Source: Streptomyces hoynatensis (lineage in GTDB: Bacteria > Actinomycetota > Actinomycetes > Streptomycetales > Streptomycetaceae). From it: a DNA stretch of 64,000 nucleotides. Positions 25,737 through 35,675 of the stretch are shown in pieces. The notes beneath the pieces are model-generated. The model did no database searches. It was not told where the DNA came from and saw nothing but the letters and a program-made list of their open reading frames with translations. How positions within the stretch are numbered: the stretch's first letter is position 1; each line of letters begins with the position of its first letter. The DNA lies in contig NZ_RBAL01000005.1 in the NCBI RefSeq assembly GCF_003626535.1, positions 332,466 through 396,465 of the forward strand, written 5' to 3'. Made by a program: the position numbers and the translations under genes.

Positions 25737-27221
25737 TCAGCCCCTGAGGATTCCGGCCTGTCGCGCCGCCGCCAGCCAGGAGGGGAACTCCGAGAGCAGC
25801 CGGTCGTAGAGCTCGGCGTCCGGCACCTTGGCGATGTCGTTCACCGAGAAGAAGCCGACGTTGTCGATGCTGCGGTCCGGCAGCGTGTCGAGCTTCTGCA
25901 GGACGCCGTAGTTGGACCGGCCAAGGCCCACGAACTGCCAGAAGACCGGCTCCGGCTCCGACATCCGCAGCTGGCCCTCGATCTCGGCGTTGCGGTAGAC
26001 GCCGCCGTCCGAGAAGAAGAGGACGAGGGTGGGTTCGGGCACCGGGGTGGCCCGGACGAAGTTCCTGACCTCCTCGATGACCTTCTGCTCCTCGTTCTGG
26101 ATGCCGACCTGCTTCATGTCGACCTGTCCTGGCTGCAGCCCCGGGGCCGCCTTCTTGCGGCGGCCGAAGAGCCCCATCTCGCCGACCCGCACGTGCAGGC
26201 CGATCCACGCCGGGAGTTCGGCGATCGTCAGGTCGGGGAGCCTGGCCGGGTTGCTGGCGAAGGTCCAGGCCTGCATGGTGCCGTCGTCGTCGAGGGCCGC
26301 GGCGACGGCCGCCATGCGCTCCACCACGCCGGCGACGATGCCCTTGGCGTACAGCTTGGCCATCGAGCCGGAGGCGTCGAGCACCAGCACGACCCGGGCC
26401 CGCACCCCGCCGGCCCCGCGCTTGGCGAGGCTCACGGCCACCTGCTCCTTGCGCAGGGACAGGCGCTTGCGCATGTCGATCGGCAGCGCCTCCTCCCCCT
26501 TGGTGAGGGAGGGCCCCGGCGCGGCGGCGGGCGCGGGAGGTGCGGGGGGCGTGGGCGGAGCGGCGGGCGCCGGAACGTGCGCGGGGGCGGCCGGAGGTGG
26601 GGGCGCGGGCACGGCGGCGGGCGCCGGCGCCTGCACGACCCCGCCGGCGCCGTACCCCTCCTGCTCGCCCCCGTTCCCGTTCTCGTTCGCGTTCTCGTCG
26701 TCGTCCACCGTGATGCCGAAGTCGGTGGCCAGGCCCGCGAGTCCGCTGTCGTACCCCTGGCCCACCGCGCGGAACTTCCACTGCCCCTGGCGCAGGTACA
26801 GCTCCCCGCTGACGAAGGCGGTCTCCGTCGTCGCCGTCATCGCGAAGACGGCGAGCTCCTCGCCGGACGCGGCGTCCTCAAGGCGGAGCGTGAGCCCCGG
26901 CAGCTGCCCGAACGTCCCGCCGTCCGCCGAGGCCGCAAGCACCACCCGCTCCACGCCCGGCTCCAGCGCGGCCAGATTCACCTCAAGGCTGTCCACGCCC
27001 GGGCTCTTGCCCAGGTGCCGCACGGCGCCCGAGGCGTGCCGCGGCTGGTTGTAGAAGACGAAATCGCCGTCGTCGCGCACCCGTCCGGTGCCGGTCAGCA
27101 GCAGCGCGGAGGCGTCGGCGTCCGGTGTCCCCCGGCCGGCCGCCGCCCAGGTGAGCCGGGCGCGGACGGCGGGGGCGGCAAGGGGGATGTTCGCGCCCTT
27201 GCCGAGCGTTATGGCAGTCAC
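25737..27221 (-). CDS. TerD domain - von Willebrand factor A fusion protein
   Basis: A 494-residue protein. Residues 1-165 form a TerD domain ([14 protein letters not shown] start, [18 protein letters not shown], Ca-binding style [12 protein letters not shown]). A Pro/Ala-rich linker of about 90 residues follows. The C-terminal vWA domain has the MIDAS motif [10 protein letters not shown] (about residue 290), with further contacts in TFASNP and [13 protein letters not shown]. TerD proteins belong to tellurite/stress systems and bind calcium; vWA parts mediate metal-dependent protein contacts. GTG 27221 begins exactly with the family start MTAITLGKG. No ter operon is adjacent. Confidence 0.9.
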   Translation of the reverse strand: MTAITLGKGANIPLAAPAVRARLTWAAAGRGTPDADASALLLTGTGRVRDDGDFVFYNQPRHASGAVRHLGKSPGVDSLEVNLAALEPGVERVVLAASADGGTFGQLPGLTLRLEDAASGEELAVFAMTATTETAFVSGELYLRQGQWKFRAVGQGYDSGLAGLATDFGITVDDDENANENGNGGEQEGYGAGGVVQAPAPAAVPAPPPPAAPAHVPAPAAPPTPPAPPAPAAAPGPSLTKGEEALPIDMRKRLSLRKEQVAVSLAKRGAGGVRARVVLVLDASGSMAKLYAKGIVAGVVERMAAVAAALDDDGTMQAWTFASNPARLPDLTIAELPAWIGLHVRVGEMGLFGRRKKAAPGLQPGQVDMKQVGIQNEEQKVIEEVRNFVRATPVPEPTLVLFFSDGGVYRNAEIEGQLRMSEPEPVFWQFVGLGRSNYGVLQKLDTLPDRSIDNVGFFSVNDIAKVPDAELYDRLLSEFPSWLAAARQAGILRG

Positions 27222-27249
27222 CCGGCCAGTCTGCACGAACGGACCGGAA

Positions 27250-27552
27250 TCAGGCACCGAGCCCGCCGAGGACCTTCGTCTCCTGCCGCGTGAACTCCCC
27301 CGTCAGCAAGGGCATTGCCTCCGCGATGGCGGCCTGCGCCTCGGGCAGCCGCAGCGAGGCGTCGTGCGCCTCCCTGCTCTCCCACACCTCGGTCACCCAG
27401 ATCGCGTCGGCGTCGTCCTCGGAGAGGCTCACCACGTACGACCTGCACCCTGCCTCGCTCAGCGCGGAGGCGGAGCGGAGCAGCAGCGCCGCCACCTCCT
27501 CCCGCCGCCCGGGTCGCGTGCGCATGCTTCCGATATAGCCGTAGTGCTCCAT
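27250..27552 (-). CDS. Antibiotic biosynthesis monooxygenase-like (ABM/YgiN) protein
   Basis: A 100-residue dimeric alpha-beta barrel-type protein: [19 protein letters not shown], then the central [30 protein letters not shown], which is the ABM pattern (split by me over the strand). Family members are cofactor-free quinol monooxygenases or heme-degrading enzymes, and many are orphan. It lies between the TerD-vWA gene and the lasso precursor but is separated from the latter by a strong hairpin, so it is unlikely to be part of that unit. Confidence 0.85.
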   Translation of the reverse strand: MEHYGYIGSMRTRPGRREEVAALLLRSASALSEAGCRSYVVSLSEDDADAIWVTEVWESREAHDASLRLPEAQAAIAEAMPLLTGEFTRQETKVLGGLGA

Positions 27553-27651
27553 GCGCCCATCCTGCCCGGGCGTTCCGGCGCGCGGGTCCCGGCCGCGCCG
27601 CCACCTCCGTCACCGGCGCGGCCGTCCTTGCGGCACCTCCGGCGGCACCGC

Positions 27652-27686
27652 GCCGCCCGGCAACGTCGCCGACGTCGCCGGGCGGC
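27652..27686 (-). terminator. Strong hairpin after the lasso precursor gene
   Basis: Arms of 16 bp (27652-27667 and 27671-27686) with one mismatch enclose a three-base loop. On the minus strand it lies 63 bases after the stop of the precursor peptide and 100 bases before the ABM gene, so it should end the precursor mRNA. Confidence 0.7.
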
Positions 27687-27748
27687 CTCGTCCGCGGTGG
27701 ACAACGCCGCCCGCCCCCACGGGGCGCCCTGGTCCCGGATCCTCCCGG

Positions 27749-27895
27749 CTAGTCCCAGTAGTCGTAGTTGTTGGCGCCCTCGGTCATGAAGATGTTGGAC
27801 CCTCCCCGGGTCCTGGCCACGAAGCCCCCCGCCTCCTCCAGCACCGGGGGAACGTAGACCTCCCGCCGCTGCTCCACGCTCGGTTCCTCGCTCAT
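27749..27895 (-). CDS. Lasso-peptide (RiPP) precursor, orphan
   Basis: A 48-residue peptide too short for standard ORF cut-offs. The leader has YVPPVLEEAGGF at residues 14-25, an exact YxxPxLxxxGxF motif recognised by RRE proteins of lasso systems. Thr29 is followed by Arg30 and then Gly31, the usual Thr at position -2. The predicted core is GGSNIFMTEGANNYDYWD (18 residues): Gly1 and Glu9 can form the macrolactam ring, leaving the tail GANNYDYWD with bulky Tyr and Trp as plugs. The ribosome site is excellent (AAGGGAGG eight bases before ATG 27895). No lasso cyclase, RRE or protease gene is present in the window. The gene is real; cyclisation is inferred. Confidence 0.85.
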   Translation of the reverse strand: MSEEPSVEQRREVYVPPVLEEAGGFVARTRGGSNIFMTEGANNYDYWD

Positions 27896-28074
27896 CGCCA
27901 CTGCCTCCCTTCCGCCGACACGCGCGGCGTACGGTCAACTACCCTGCGCGCACAGGGGAGATGCGCACGCTCACCCGAAGCGGTGACGCGCCCGCCCCGA
28001 AACCCCGGCAGCCGCGCGCCCGGCCGGGCGGGAGGGGCGTCCACCCGGCCGGAAGCGCCGCCCGCGCGCCCCGG

Positions 28075-29822
<1,748 letters not shown>

Positions 29823-29913
29823 GCGATGTGCTTGGTCGCCCTCCCACGCTAACCGGGCGCCCGGCGGCCTGAACAGTCCCCGCCGCCGGGGCGGCGTGCG
29901 CGATGATCGGCGG

Positions 29914-31266
29914 GTGCTGACTCACGACGACGAGGCCCCGCGCGCCGGCGAGGCCGCGAAGGCGCAGGGCCACGGCCATTCCCATGCCCACGGCCACGGC
30001 CCGGCGGCCCCGGTCTCCGCCAGGCTGCGCCGGGTGATAGCGGCGGTGCTGATCCCCTTCGCGGTCGCGGTGCTCGCCGGCCTCGTGGCGCTGTGGCCTG
30101 GCGGGACGCCGGCCGAGCAGGAGCACACGGGAGTGGGGTTCGACCAGCCCACCGAGAGCGCCCGGATCACCGAGGTGCGCGAGGTGGGGTGCGAGGACGT
30201 CGGGGTGCGCCTGGCGGACGGCGTGCGCGGGGCGTGCGCGCAGGCCACGGTGGAGGTGACCTCGGGCGAGAACGCGGGGCGCACGTTCACCCAGGTCGTG
30301 CCGCCGGACGCGACCCAGCGCTACGAGGTGGGGCAGAAGGTCACGGTGGCCTACTCGCCCGAGGCGCCCGAGGAGTTGCAGTACAGCATCAGGGACGTCG
30401 ACCGGAAGCTGCCGATACTGCTGCTCGCGGGGATCTTCGCGCTGGCGGTGGTCGCCGTCGGCCGGCTGCGCGGGCTGCTGGCGCTGGCCGGGCTCGGGGT
30501 GAGCTTCGCGGTGCTGACCCTCTTCATCCTGCCCGCCGTGCTGCGCGGCTCGAACCCGCTGGCCGTGGCGGTCGTCGGCGGCAGCCTGATCATGCTGCTG
30601 ACGCTGTACCTGTGCCACGGGCTCAACGCGAGGACCTCCGTGGCGGTGCTCGGCACGCTGGCCTCGCTGGTGCTGATCGGGGTGCTCGGCTCCTGGTTCA
30701 TCGACCTGGCGCACCTGACCGGCAACACCGACGAGCAGACGGCGCTCGTGCACGGCCTCTATCCGGGGATCGAGGTGCGCGGGCTGCTGCTTGCGGGCAT
30801 CCTCATCGGCTCCCTCGGGGTGCTGGACGACGTGACCGTGACGCAGACCTCGGCGGTGTGGGAGCTGAAGCGGGCCGATCCGGCGGCGGGCTGGCTGCGG
30901 CTGTACCGCGCGGGGATGCGGATCGGGCGCGACCACATCGCCTCGGTGGTCAACACCCTGGTGCTCGCCTACGCGGGCGCGGCGCTGCCCCTGCTTTTGC
31001 TCTTCACGATCGCACACAGCGACGTGGGCACCGTGGCGTTCAGCGAGGTGGTCTCGGAGGAGATCGTGCGGACCCTGGTGGGCTCGGTCGGCCTGGTCGC
31101 CTCGGTGCCGCTGACGACGCTGCTTGCGGCGCTGGTGGTGAACGCCGACCGGCCGCCGGCGGCGGGCCGGCCGGCCACGGGGGAGGCGGCGGCGGAGGGG
31201 GCCGGGGCGGGGGCGGCGGTGCCGGCGCAGGCTACCAGCCACCGCCGGAGGAGGAGGAAGAGGTGA
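29914..31266 (+). CDS. YibE/F-family membrane protein
   Basis: A 450-residue protein. The N-terminus has a His-rich cytoplasmic stretch (GHGHSHAHGHG) that may bind metal. One membrane segment follows (about residues 40-60), then an extracytoplasmic domain of ~100 residues and six or seven more segments. The YibE/F domain has KLPILLLAGIFALAVVAVGR, VSFAVLTLFILPAVLRGSNP, YLCHGLNARTSVAVLGTL, LLLAGILIGSLGVLDDVTVTQ and GAALPLLLLF. Function is unknown; a transport role is often supposed. GTG 29914 is the likely start. The C-terminal ~40 residues are Ala/Arg-rich and overlap the convergent DUF5326 gene by 35 bp. Confidence 0.88.
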   Translation: MLTHDDEAPRAGEAAKAQGHGHSHAHGHGPAAPVSARLRRVIAAVLIPFAVAVLAGLVALWPGGTPAEQEHTGVGFDQPTESARITEVREVGCEDVGVRLADGVRGACAQATVEVTSGENAGRTFTQVVPPDATQRYEVGQKVTVAYSPEAPEELQYSIRDVDRKLPILLLAGIFALAVVAVGRLRGLLALAGLGVSFAVLTLFILPAVLRGSNPLAVAVVGGSLIMLLTLYLCHGLNARTSVAVLGTLASLVLIGVLGSWFIDLAHLTGNTDEQTALVHGLYPGIEVRGLLLAGILIGSLGVLDDVTVTQTSAVWELKRADPAAGWLRLYRAGMRIGRDHIASVVNTLVLAYAGAALPLLLLFTIAHSDVGTVAFSEVVSEEIVRTLVGSVGLVASVPLTTLLAALVVNADRPPAAGRPATGEAAAEGAGAGAAVPAQATSHRRRRRKR

Positions 31267-31444
31267 CCTTGCGCACCACGTAGATGAGGATCGCGACCAG
31301 CGCCGCGAAGATGAGGATGCGGAAGAGCAGGCCCACGACCCAGGTGATCACGGTGACGAGCAGGCTGCCGAAGACGACCAGCGCGATGGCGGGGATGGCG
31401 ATCCACCGCAGCCACCACGGCAGTGTCATAAAGGCTTGCTTCAT
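31232..31444 (-). CDS. DUF5326-family small membrane protein
   Basis: A 70-residue protein with two hydrophobic segments (WLRWIAIPAIALVVFGSLLV and LLFRILIFAALVAILIYVV) and a Ser/Gly-rich tail ending SSSSSGGGW. The order and size match a small actinobacterial family (DUF5326) with no known role. The convergent overlap with the YibE/F gene is probably real, since the terminal GGGW is a common family end. A CAT start at 31442-31444 is clear. Confidence 0.8.
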   Translation of the reverse strand: MKQAFMTLPWWLRWIAIPAIALVVFGSLLVTVITWVVGLLFRILIFAALVAILIYVVRKVTSSSSSGGGW

Positions 31445-31635
31445 TGCCCCGGCTTCCCTCCATCGATGCGCGATCGGTCTCGCGATACTTCGATGCTAAG
31501 CGCGCCGGGGGTGCGGCGGGAGGCCCTCCGGCCCCCGTCGGCCCCTGACCGTTCCCTGAATCGACCCTGAGTGAGGACCGCGAGGGGGCCCGGGGTGCCG
31601 GGCGGTCCCGCCTCCGCTCCGGCCGGGCGGCCGGG

Positions 31636-31953
31636 TCAGCCCTCGGGCGGCGAGAAGACGACGAGGACCCGCAGGTCCTCGGTGATGTGGTGGAACCTGG
31701 CCGGGGTGCCGGCGGGCACGAAGACGACGCTGCCGCGCGCGACCGTGGTCGTCTCCTGACCCACGGTCATCGCGGCGCGCCCGCTGACCACGACGTTGAC
31801 CACGTCCTGCCGCTGGGCGCGCTGGGTGTCCTGCTCGCCCGGGGCGAGCGCGTAGAGGCCGACCGACATATTGCGTTCGCGAAGGAAACGGAGGTACGCT
31901 CCCTGATTCGCCATCCGCTCGGCCTCAAGTCGGTCAAGCCGGAACTCTTTCAT
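31636..31953 (-). CDS. Cupin-domain protein
   Basis: A 105-residue single cupin. The first half has DVVNVVVSGRAAMTVGQE and the second half RGSVVFVPAGTPARFHH, the two cupin motifs with His partly kept. It begins with MKEFRLDRLEAERMANQGAYLRF, a helical N-terminus seen in a set of streptomycete cupins. It may bind a metal and a small ligand. It is divergent from the holin-like gene with 49 bp between. Function unknown. Confidence 0.82.
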   Translation of the reverse strand: MKEFRLDRLEAERMANQGAYLRFLRERNMSVGLYALAPGEQDTQRAQRQDVVNVVVSGRAAMTVGQETTTVARGSVVFVPAGTPARFHHITEDLRVLVVFSPPEG

Positions 31954-32002
31954 CCGCCCCATACCCCTTGCGCAGCAAGTTCCATCTGAAACGATCCCCG
32001 GT

Positions 32003-32380
32003 ATGACAAGCATCCTGTTCAGGTTCATAGCCAATGCCGTCGCGCTCGGCGTCGCCGTCTGGCTGGTGGGTGACATCACCCTCGGCGAGGACGGCGCGAG
32101 CAACGGCAGCAAGACGGTCACCCTGCTCGTCGTCGCGCTGATCTTCGGCGTGGTGAACGTCGTCGTCAAGCCCGTCGTGAAGTTCTTCTCACTGCCCCTC
32201 CTCATCGTCACGCTCGGCCTGTTCACACTCGTGATCAACGGCCTGATGCTGCTGCTGACCGACTGGATCGCGGGCGACTCCTTCGAGGTCGACGGGTTCG
32301 GCGCGGCGGTCTTCGGCGGCCTGATCGTCTCCATCGTCTCCTGGGCGGTGAACCTCGTCCTCGACCGCGACGACGACTGA
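32003..32380 (+). CDS. Phage holin family-4-like small membrane protein
   Basis: A 125-residue membrane protein with four hydrophobic segments: FRFIANAVALGVAVWLVGDI, TLLVVALIFGVVNVVVKPVV, LLIVTLGLFTLVINGLMLLL and the last around VFGGLIVSIVSWAVNLVL. This is the mycobacterial-phage-type holin superfamily IV (YvlD/PspC-neighbour-like), very common in chromosomes without phage. No endolysin is adjacent, so lysis is not implied. It is followed by the tyrosine phosphatase gene 22 bp later, probably in one operon. Confidence 0.85.
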   Translation: MTSILFRFIANAVALGVAVWLVGDITLGEDGASNGSKTVTLLVVALIFGVVNVVVKPVVKFFSLPLLIVTLGLFTLVINGLMLLLTDWIAGDSFEVDGFGAAVFGGLIVSIVSWAVNLVLDRDDD

Positions 32381-32402
32381 AAGGAAGCAGGAGACGGACA
32401 CC

Positions 32403-32876
32403 GTGTACCGCATCAGCTTCGTCTGCACGGGAAACATCTGCCGCTCGCCGATGGCCGAGGCGGTGTTCCGGGCGCGGCTCGCCGAGGAGGCCGCGGGGCC
32501 GGCGGGCCCCGGGGGAGAGGCGGTGGCCGACAGCGCGGGCACCGGCGGCTGGCACGTCGGCGAGCCCGCCGACCCCCGCGCCACCGAGGCGCTGCGCGCC
32601 GCCGGTTACGACCTCCCGGACGACTGGCACACCGCGCGCCGCTTCGAGGCCGCCTGGTTCGGCCGCTACGACCTGGTGGTCGCGCTCGACCGCGGGCACG
32701 AGCGGGCCCTGCGCCGCCTGGCCCCGACGCCGGGCGACGCGGCGAAGATCCGCCTGCTGCGCGGCGACGGGCGGGACGTCCCCGACCCCTACTACGGGGA
32801 CGCCGAGGACTTCGCCCAGTGCCTGAAGATCATCGAGGACGCGATGCCCGGGCTCCTCGCGGCGCTCCCCCGGTGA
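32403..32876 (+). CDS. Low-molecular-weight protein-tyrosine phosphatase
   Basis: A 157-residue phosphatase. The P-loop is at the N-terminus, CTGNICRS (C-x5-R-S), with catalytic Cys8, and the general acid Asp lies in VPDPYYGDAEDF. It dephosphorylates tyrosine on proteins in the cytoplasm, a role linked in Streptomyces to secondary metabolism (PtpA type). GTG 32403 is the start. Its stop overlaps the start of the ketosamine kinase gene by 4 bp, so the two are co-translated. Confidence 0.95.
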   Translation: MYRISFVCTGNICRSPMAEAVFRARLAEEAAGPAGPGGEAVADSAGTGGWHVGEPADPRATEALRAAGYDLPDDWHTARRFEAAWFGRYDLVVALDRGHERALRRLAPTPGDAAKIRLLRGDGRDVPDPYYGDAEDFAQCLKIIEDAMPGLLAALPR

Positions 32877-33757
32877 CCGGCGCGGAGCTGGCCCGGCGGG
32901 TGGGCTCGGTGGGCGGCGTGCCGGCGACCGGCGCCCGCCCCCTCGCGGGCGGCGACATCTGCGACGCCTACCGCGTCGAACTCGCCGACGGCACCGCCGT
33001 CTTCGCCAAGACCCTGGCCGGGGCCCCGGCCGACTTCTTCCCCGCGGAGGCCGCGGGCCTCGGCCTGCTGCGCGGGACCGGGGCCGTGGCCGTGCCGCGG
33101 GTGCTGGCCGCCGGGGAGGGCCTGCTCCTGCTGGAGTGGGTGGAGCCCGCGGCGCCGAGCGCCGCGCAGGCCGAGCGGCTCGGCCGGGAACTCGCCGCCC
33201 TGCACGCCACCCCGGCCCCGCACTACGGGAGCGAGGGCCCGCTCTACCTCGGCCCCCTCCCCCTGCGCGGCCCGCGGCCCCCCGTCTCGGCGCCCGCGGA
33301 CTGGCCCGCCTTCCACGTCGCGTACCGGCTGCTGCCTGCGCTGCGGCAGGCCGTGGACAACGGCGGGATCTGCGCCGCCGACCGGCGCGACGTCGAGACG
33401 CTGTGCGCCCGCCTCCCCGAGGTGGCGGGAGAGCCGCAGCCCCCGGCCGTCATCCACGGCGACCTGTGGTCGGGAAACGTGCTGTGGACCGCGGGGGAGC
33501 GGGCCCACCTCATCGACCCGGCGGCCCAGGGCGGGCACCCGGAGACGGACCTGGCCCTGCTGGAAGCCTTCGGCTGCCCGCACGTCGACCGGCTGCTCGC
33601 CGCCTACCAGGAGCTGCGGCCGCTGCCCGGCCGGGCCGGGCGGGCTCCCCTGCACCTGCTGCACCACATGCTCGTGCACGCCGCCCTCTTCGGCGGCGGC
33701 TACGGGGCGCGCAGCGGCGCCCTCGCGCGCGCCGCGCTCCGCTCCGGCGGGCGCTGA
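32873..33757 (+). CDS. Fructosamine/ketosamine-3-kinase family protein
   Basis: A 294-residue APH-fold kinase of the fructosamine kinase family. Motifs: ATP-binding Lys in TAVFAKTLAGAPADFFPAEA, the catalytic loop VIHGDLWSGNVLW (HGDLW is family-specific), and the metal Asp in HLIDPAAQGGHPETDLALLE. Members phosphorylate sugar moieties glycated onto protein lysines, promoting their removal. The overlap with the tyrosine phosphatase gene is conserved in many actinomycetes as far as I recall. Confidence 0.92.
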   Translation: MTGAELARRVGSVGGVPATGARPLAGGDICDAYRVELADGTAVFAKTLAGAPADFFPAEAAGLGLLRGTGAVAVPRVLAAGEGLLLLEWVEPAAPSAAQAERLGRELAALHATPAPHYGSEGPLYLGPLPLRGPRPPVSAPADWPAFHVAYRLLPALRQAVDNGGICAADRRDVETLCARLPEVAGEPQPPAVIHGDLWSGNVLWTAGERAHLIDPAAQGGHPETDLALLEAFGCPHVDRLLAAYQELRPLPGRAGRAPLHLLHHMLVHAALFGGGYGARSGALARAALRSGGR

Positions 33758-33815
33758 ACGCCCGCGCGCCGACCCGGCCGCGGCGGCCGGCTCGGGGGCC
33801 GCGCGGCGGGGCGCT

Positions 33816-33821
33816 TACCCT
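33816..33821 (+). promoter_or_regulatory. Candidate -10 element upstream of the cystathionine lyase-like gene
   Basis: TACCCT lies six bases before a GTG (33827) in frame with the enzyme. It is the best -10-like hexamer in the 225-bp gap. Confidence 0.35.
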
Positions 33822-33982
33822 GTCCCGTGGGGGCGCGCGGCGCGGGCACACACGCCGGACCAGCGGCGGAAGGGCACGAGAGGCCCGCCGCACCGGCCCG
33901 CGCCCGGCACGCGACGCAGACGACGCAGGCGACGCAGGCAAAACGACACGACACGACCCACGAGACGGCAGGGGTGAAGGCC

Positions 33983-35113
33983 ATGACGGGAGACGGCACG
34001 CGCGCCGTGCACGCCGGGATACCCGAGGCCGAGGCGTACCGGCCGCCCGTGCCCGGGCCGGTCCTCGCCGCGCACTACCACCTCCCGGGCGACCCGGCCG
34101 TCGCCCCCTACAGCTACGGCCGCACCGGCAACCCGACCTGGACGGCCCTGGAACGCGCCGTGGCCGAGCTGGAGTCCCCGGGCGAGGCGGCCCACGCGGT
34201 GGTCTTCCCCTCCGGGATGGCCGCCGTCTCCGCGGTGTTCTCCCTGCTGCGCCCGGGCGAGGCCGCCGTCCTGCCCTGCGACGGGTACCAGATGCTGCCC
34301 CGGGCCAGGGCCCGTCTGGAGGAGCGGGGCGTCACGGTCCGCGTCGCCCCCACCGGCGGCGACGCCCAGCTGGACGCCCTGGACGCGGACGTGCGGCTGC
34401 TGTGGCTCGAAACCCCCTCCAACCCCGGGCTCGACGTGTGCGACATCCGCCGCCTGGTGGACCGGGCGCGCAGCCTGGCGCCCGGCGCGCTGGTCGCCGT
34501 GGACAACACGCTCGCCACCCCGCTCGGCCAGCGCCCGCTGGAGCTGGGCGCCGACCTCGCCTGCGCCAGCGGCACGAAGGCCCTGAACGGGCACGGCGAC
34601 GTGCTGCTCGGCTACGCCGTCTCCCGGGACGCCGAGCTGGACGCGCGGCTGCGGGAGTGGCGCACGGAAACGGGCGCGATCCTCGGCCCGATGGAGGCGT
34701 GGCTCGCGCACCGGGGCCTGGCCACCCTCCAGCTGCGCGTCGAGCGCCAGGCCGTGAACGCCCTGGCGGTGGCCGGCGAACTCGGCCGGCACCCGGAGGT
34801 CGCCGGGCTGCGCCACCCCGGGCTGCCCGGTGACCCGGCGCACGAGACGGCGGCCCGGCAGATGCGGTACTTCGGCTGCGTGGTGTCGTTCACCCTGCCG
34901 GACCGGGAGCACGCGGAACGGTTCCTCGCCGCGCTGCGGCTGGTCCACGACGCCACCAGCTTCGGCGGCGTCAGGTCGACCGCGGAGCGGCGCCGCCGGT
35001 GGGGCGGCGACCCGGTGCCCGAGGGCTTCGTGCGGTTCTCGGCCGGCGTGGAGGACGCCGCGGACCTGGTGGCCGACGTGCGGCAGGCCCTCGCCGCGGC
35101 GCGGGGCGCCTAA
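33983..35113 (+). CDS. Cystathionine gamma-lyase/synthase-type PLP enzyme
   Basis: A 376-residue Cys/Met-metabolism PLP enzyme. Blocks: YSYGRTGNPTWTALERAVAE, VVFPSGMAAVSAVF, ETPSNPGLDVCDI, VAVDNTLATPLGQRPLELGA and the Schiff-base Lys in ASGTKALNGHGDVLLG (about residue 205), ending SFGGVRSTAERRRRWG. Streptomyces members are annotated as cystathionine gamma-lyase, cleaving cystathionine to cysteine. ATG 33983 is chosen after AGGGGTGAAGG; an in-frame GTG at 33827 would add a low-complexity Thr/Ala-rich tail. Reaction specificity cannot be told from sequence alone. Confidence 0.9.
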   Translation: MTGDGTRAVHAGIPEAEAYRPPVPGPVLAAHYHLPGDPAVAPYSYGRTGNPTWTALERAVAELESPGEAAHAVVFPSGMAAVSAVFSLLRPGEAAVLPCDGYQMLPRARARLEERGVTVRVAPTGGDAQLDALDADVRLLWLETPSNPGLDVCDIRRLVDRARSLAPGALVAVDNTLATPLGQRPLELGADLACASGTKALNGHGDVLLGYAVSRDAELDARLREWRTETGAILGPMEAWLAHRGLATLQLRVERQAVNALAVAGELGRHPEVAGLRHPGLPGDPAHETAARQMRYFGCVVSFTLPDREHAERFLAALRLVHDATSFGGVRSTAERRRRWGGDPVPEGFVRFSAGVEDAADLVADVRQALAAARGA

Positions 35114-35140
35114 GGTTTCGCCGCCGGGCGCACGGGCCAC

Positions 35141-35644
35141 ATGAAGTGCATGACCCAAGCTCAACCCGTGGTCAAGCGCACCGCACGCGCGATCCTCTTC
35201 GACGGCACCGACCGGCTGGTCTTCATCAAGCGCACCAAGCCGGGGCGCCCGCCGTACTGGATCACGCCGGGCGGCGGGGTCGAGCCCACCGACCCGACGG
35301 TGGTCTCCGCCCTGCACCGCGAGGTCTTCGAGGAGCTCGGCGCGCGGATCACCGACGTGGTGCCGGCGTTCGTCGACACGGTGCCGCACGTGCCGGAGCC
35401 GGGCGAGGACACCCCGCCCGGGCTGAAGGTGCAGCACTTCTTCGCCTGCCGGCTCGCCTCCATGGACCCCGCGCTGCGGCACGGCCCCGAGGTCGAGGAG
35501 CCGCGCGGCACCTACGAGATCGTCCGGCTGCCGTTCACGCCCCGCGGCCTGGCCTCGGTGGACGTCGTGCCCTTCTCGCTGCGCGGCTACCTGATGCGGA
35601 ACATCGCGGGAGTCCGCGCCCTGCTCGCCCCCGACCTGCGCTGA
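35141..35644 (+). CDS. Nudix hydrolase
   Basis: A 167-residue Nudix protein. The Nudix box region reads TPGGGVEPTDPTVVSALHRE then VFEELGA, so the REUXEEXGU core is complete, while the usual first Glu of G-x5-E is replaced by Pro, as in some actinobacterial forms. Members hydrolyse nucleoside diphosphates linked to other moieties. ATG 35141 or 35150 could both be used; neither has a ribosome site. TAAGGT at 35111-35116 is a possible -10. Substrate unknown. Confidence 0.88.
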   Translation: MKCMTQAQPVVKRTARAILFDGTDRLVFIKRTKPGRPPYWITPGGGVEPTDPTVVSALHREVFEELGARITDVVPAFVDTVPHVPEPGEDTPPGLKVQHFFACRLASMDPALRHGPEVEEPRGTYEIVRLPFTPRGLASVDVVPFSLRGYLMRNIAGVRALLAPDLR

Positions 35645-35675
35645 GGCCCGCCCGCCCCGGCCCGGCCGGCCCGGC

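Noticed and set aside
22146..27895. FAD oxidoreductase and ATP-grasp ligase as lasso maturation enzymes
   Set aside because: Lasso peptides need an asparagine-synthetase-like cyclase, an RRE protein and a transglutaminase-like protease; these two genes are other families and are 3-4 kb away with unrelated genes between.
32003..32380. Phage holin as evidence of a prophage
   Set aside because: No other phage genes are near; this holin-like family is common in chromosomes.
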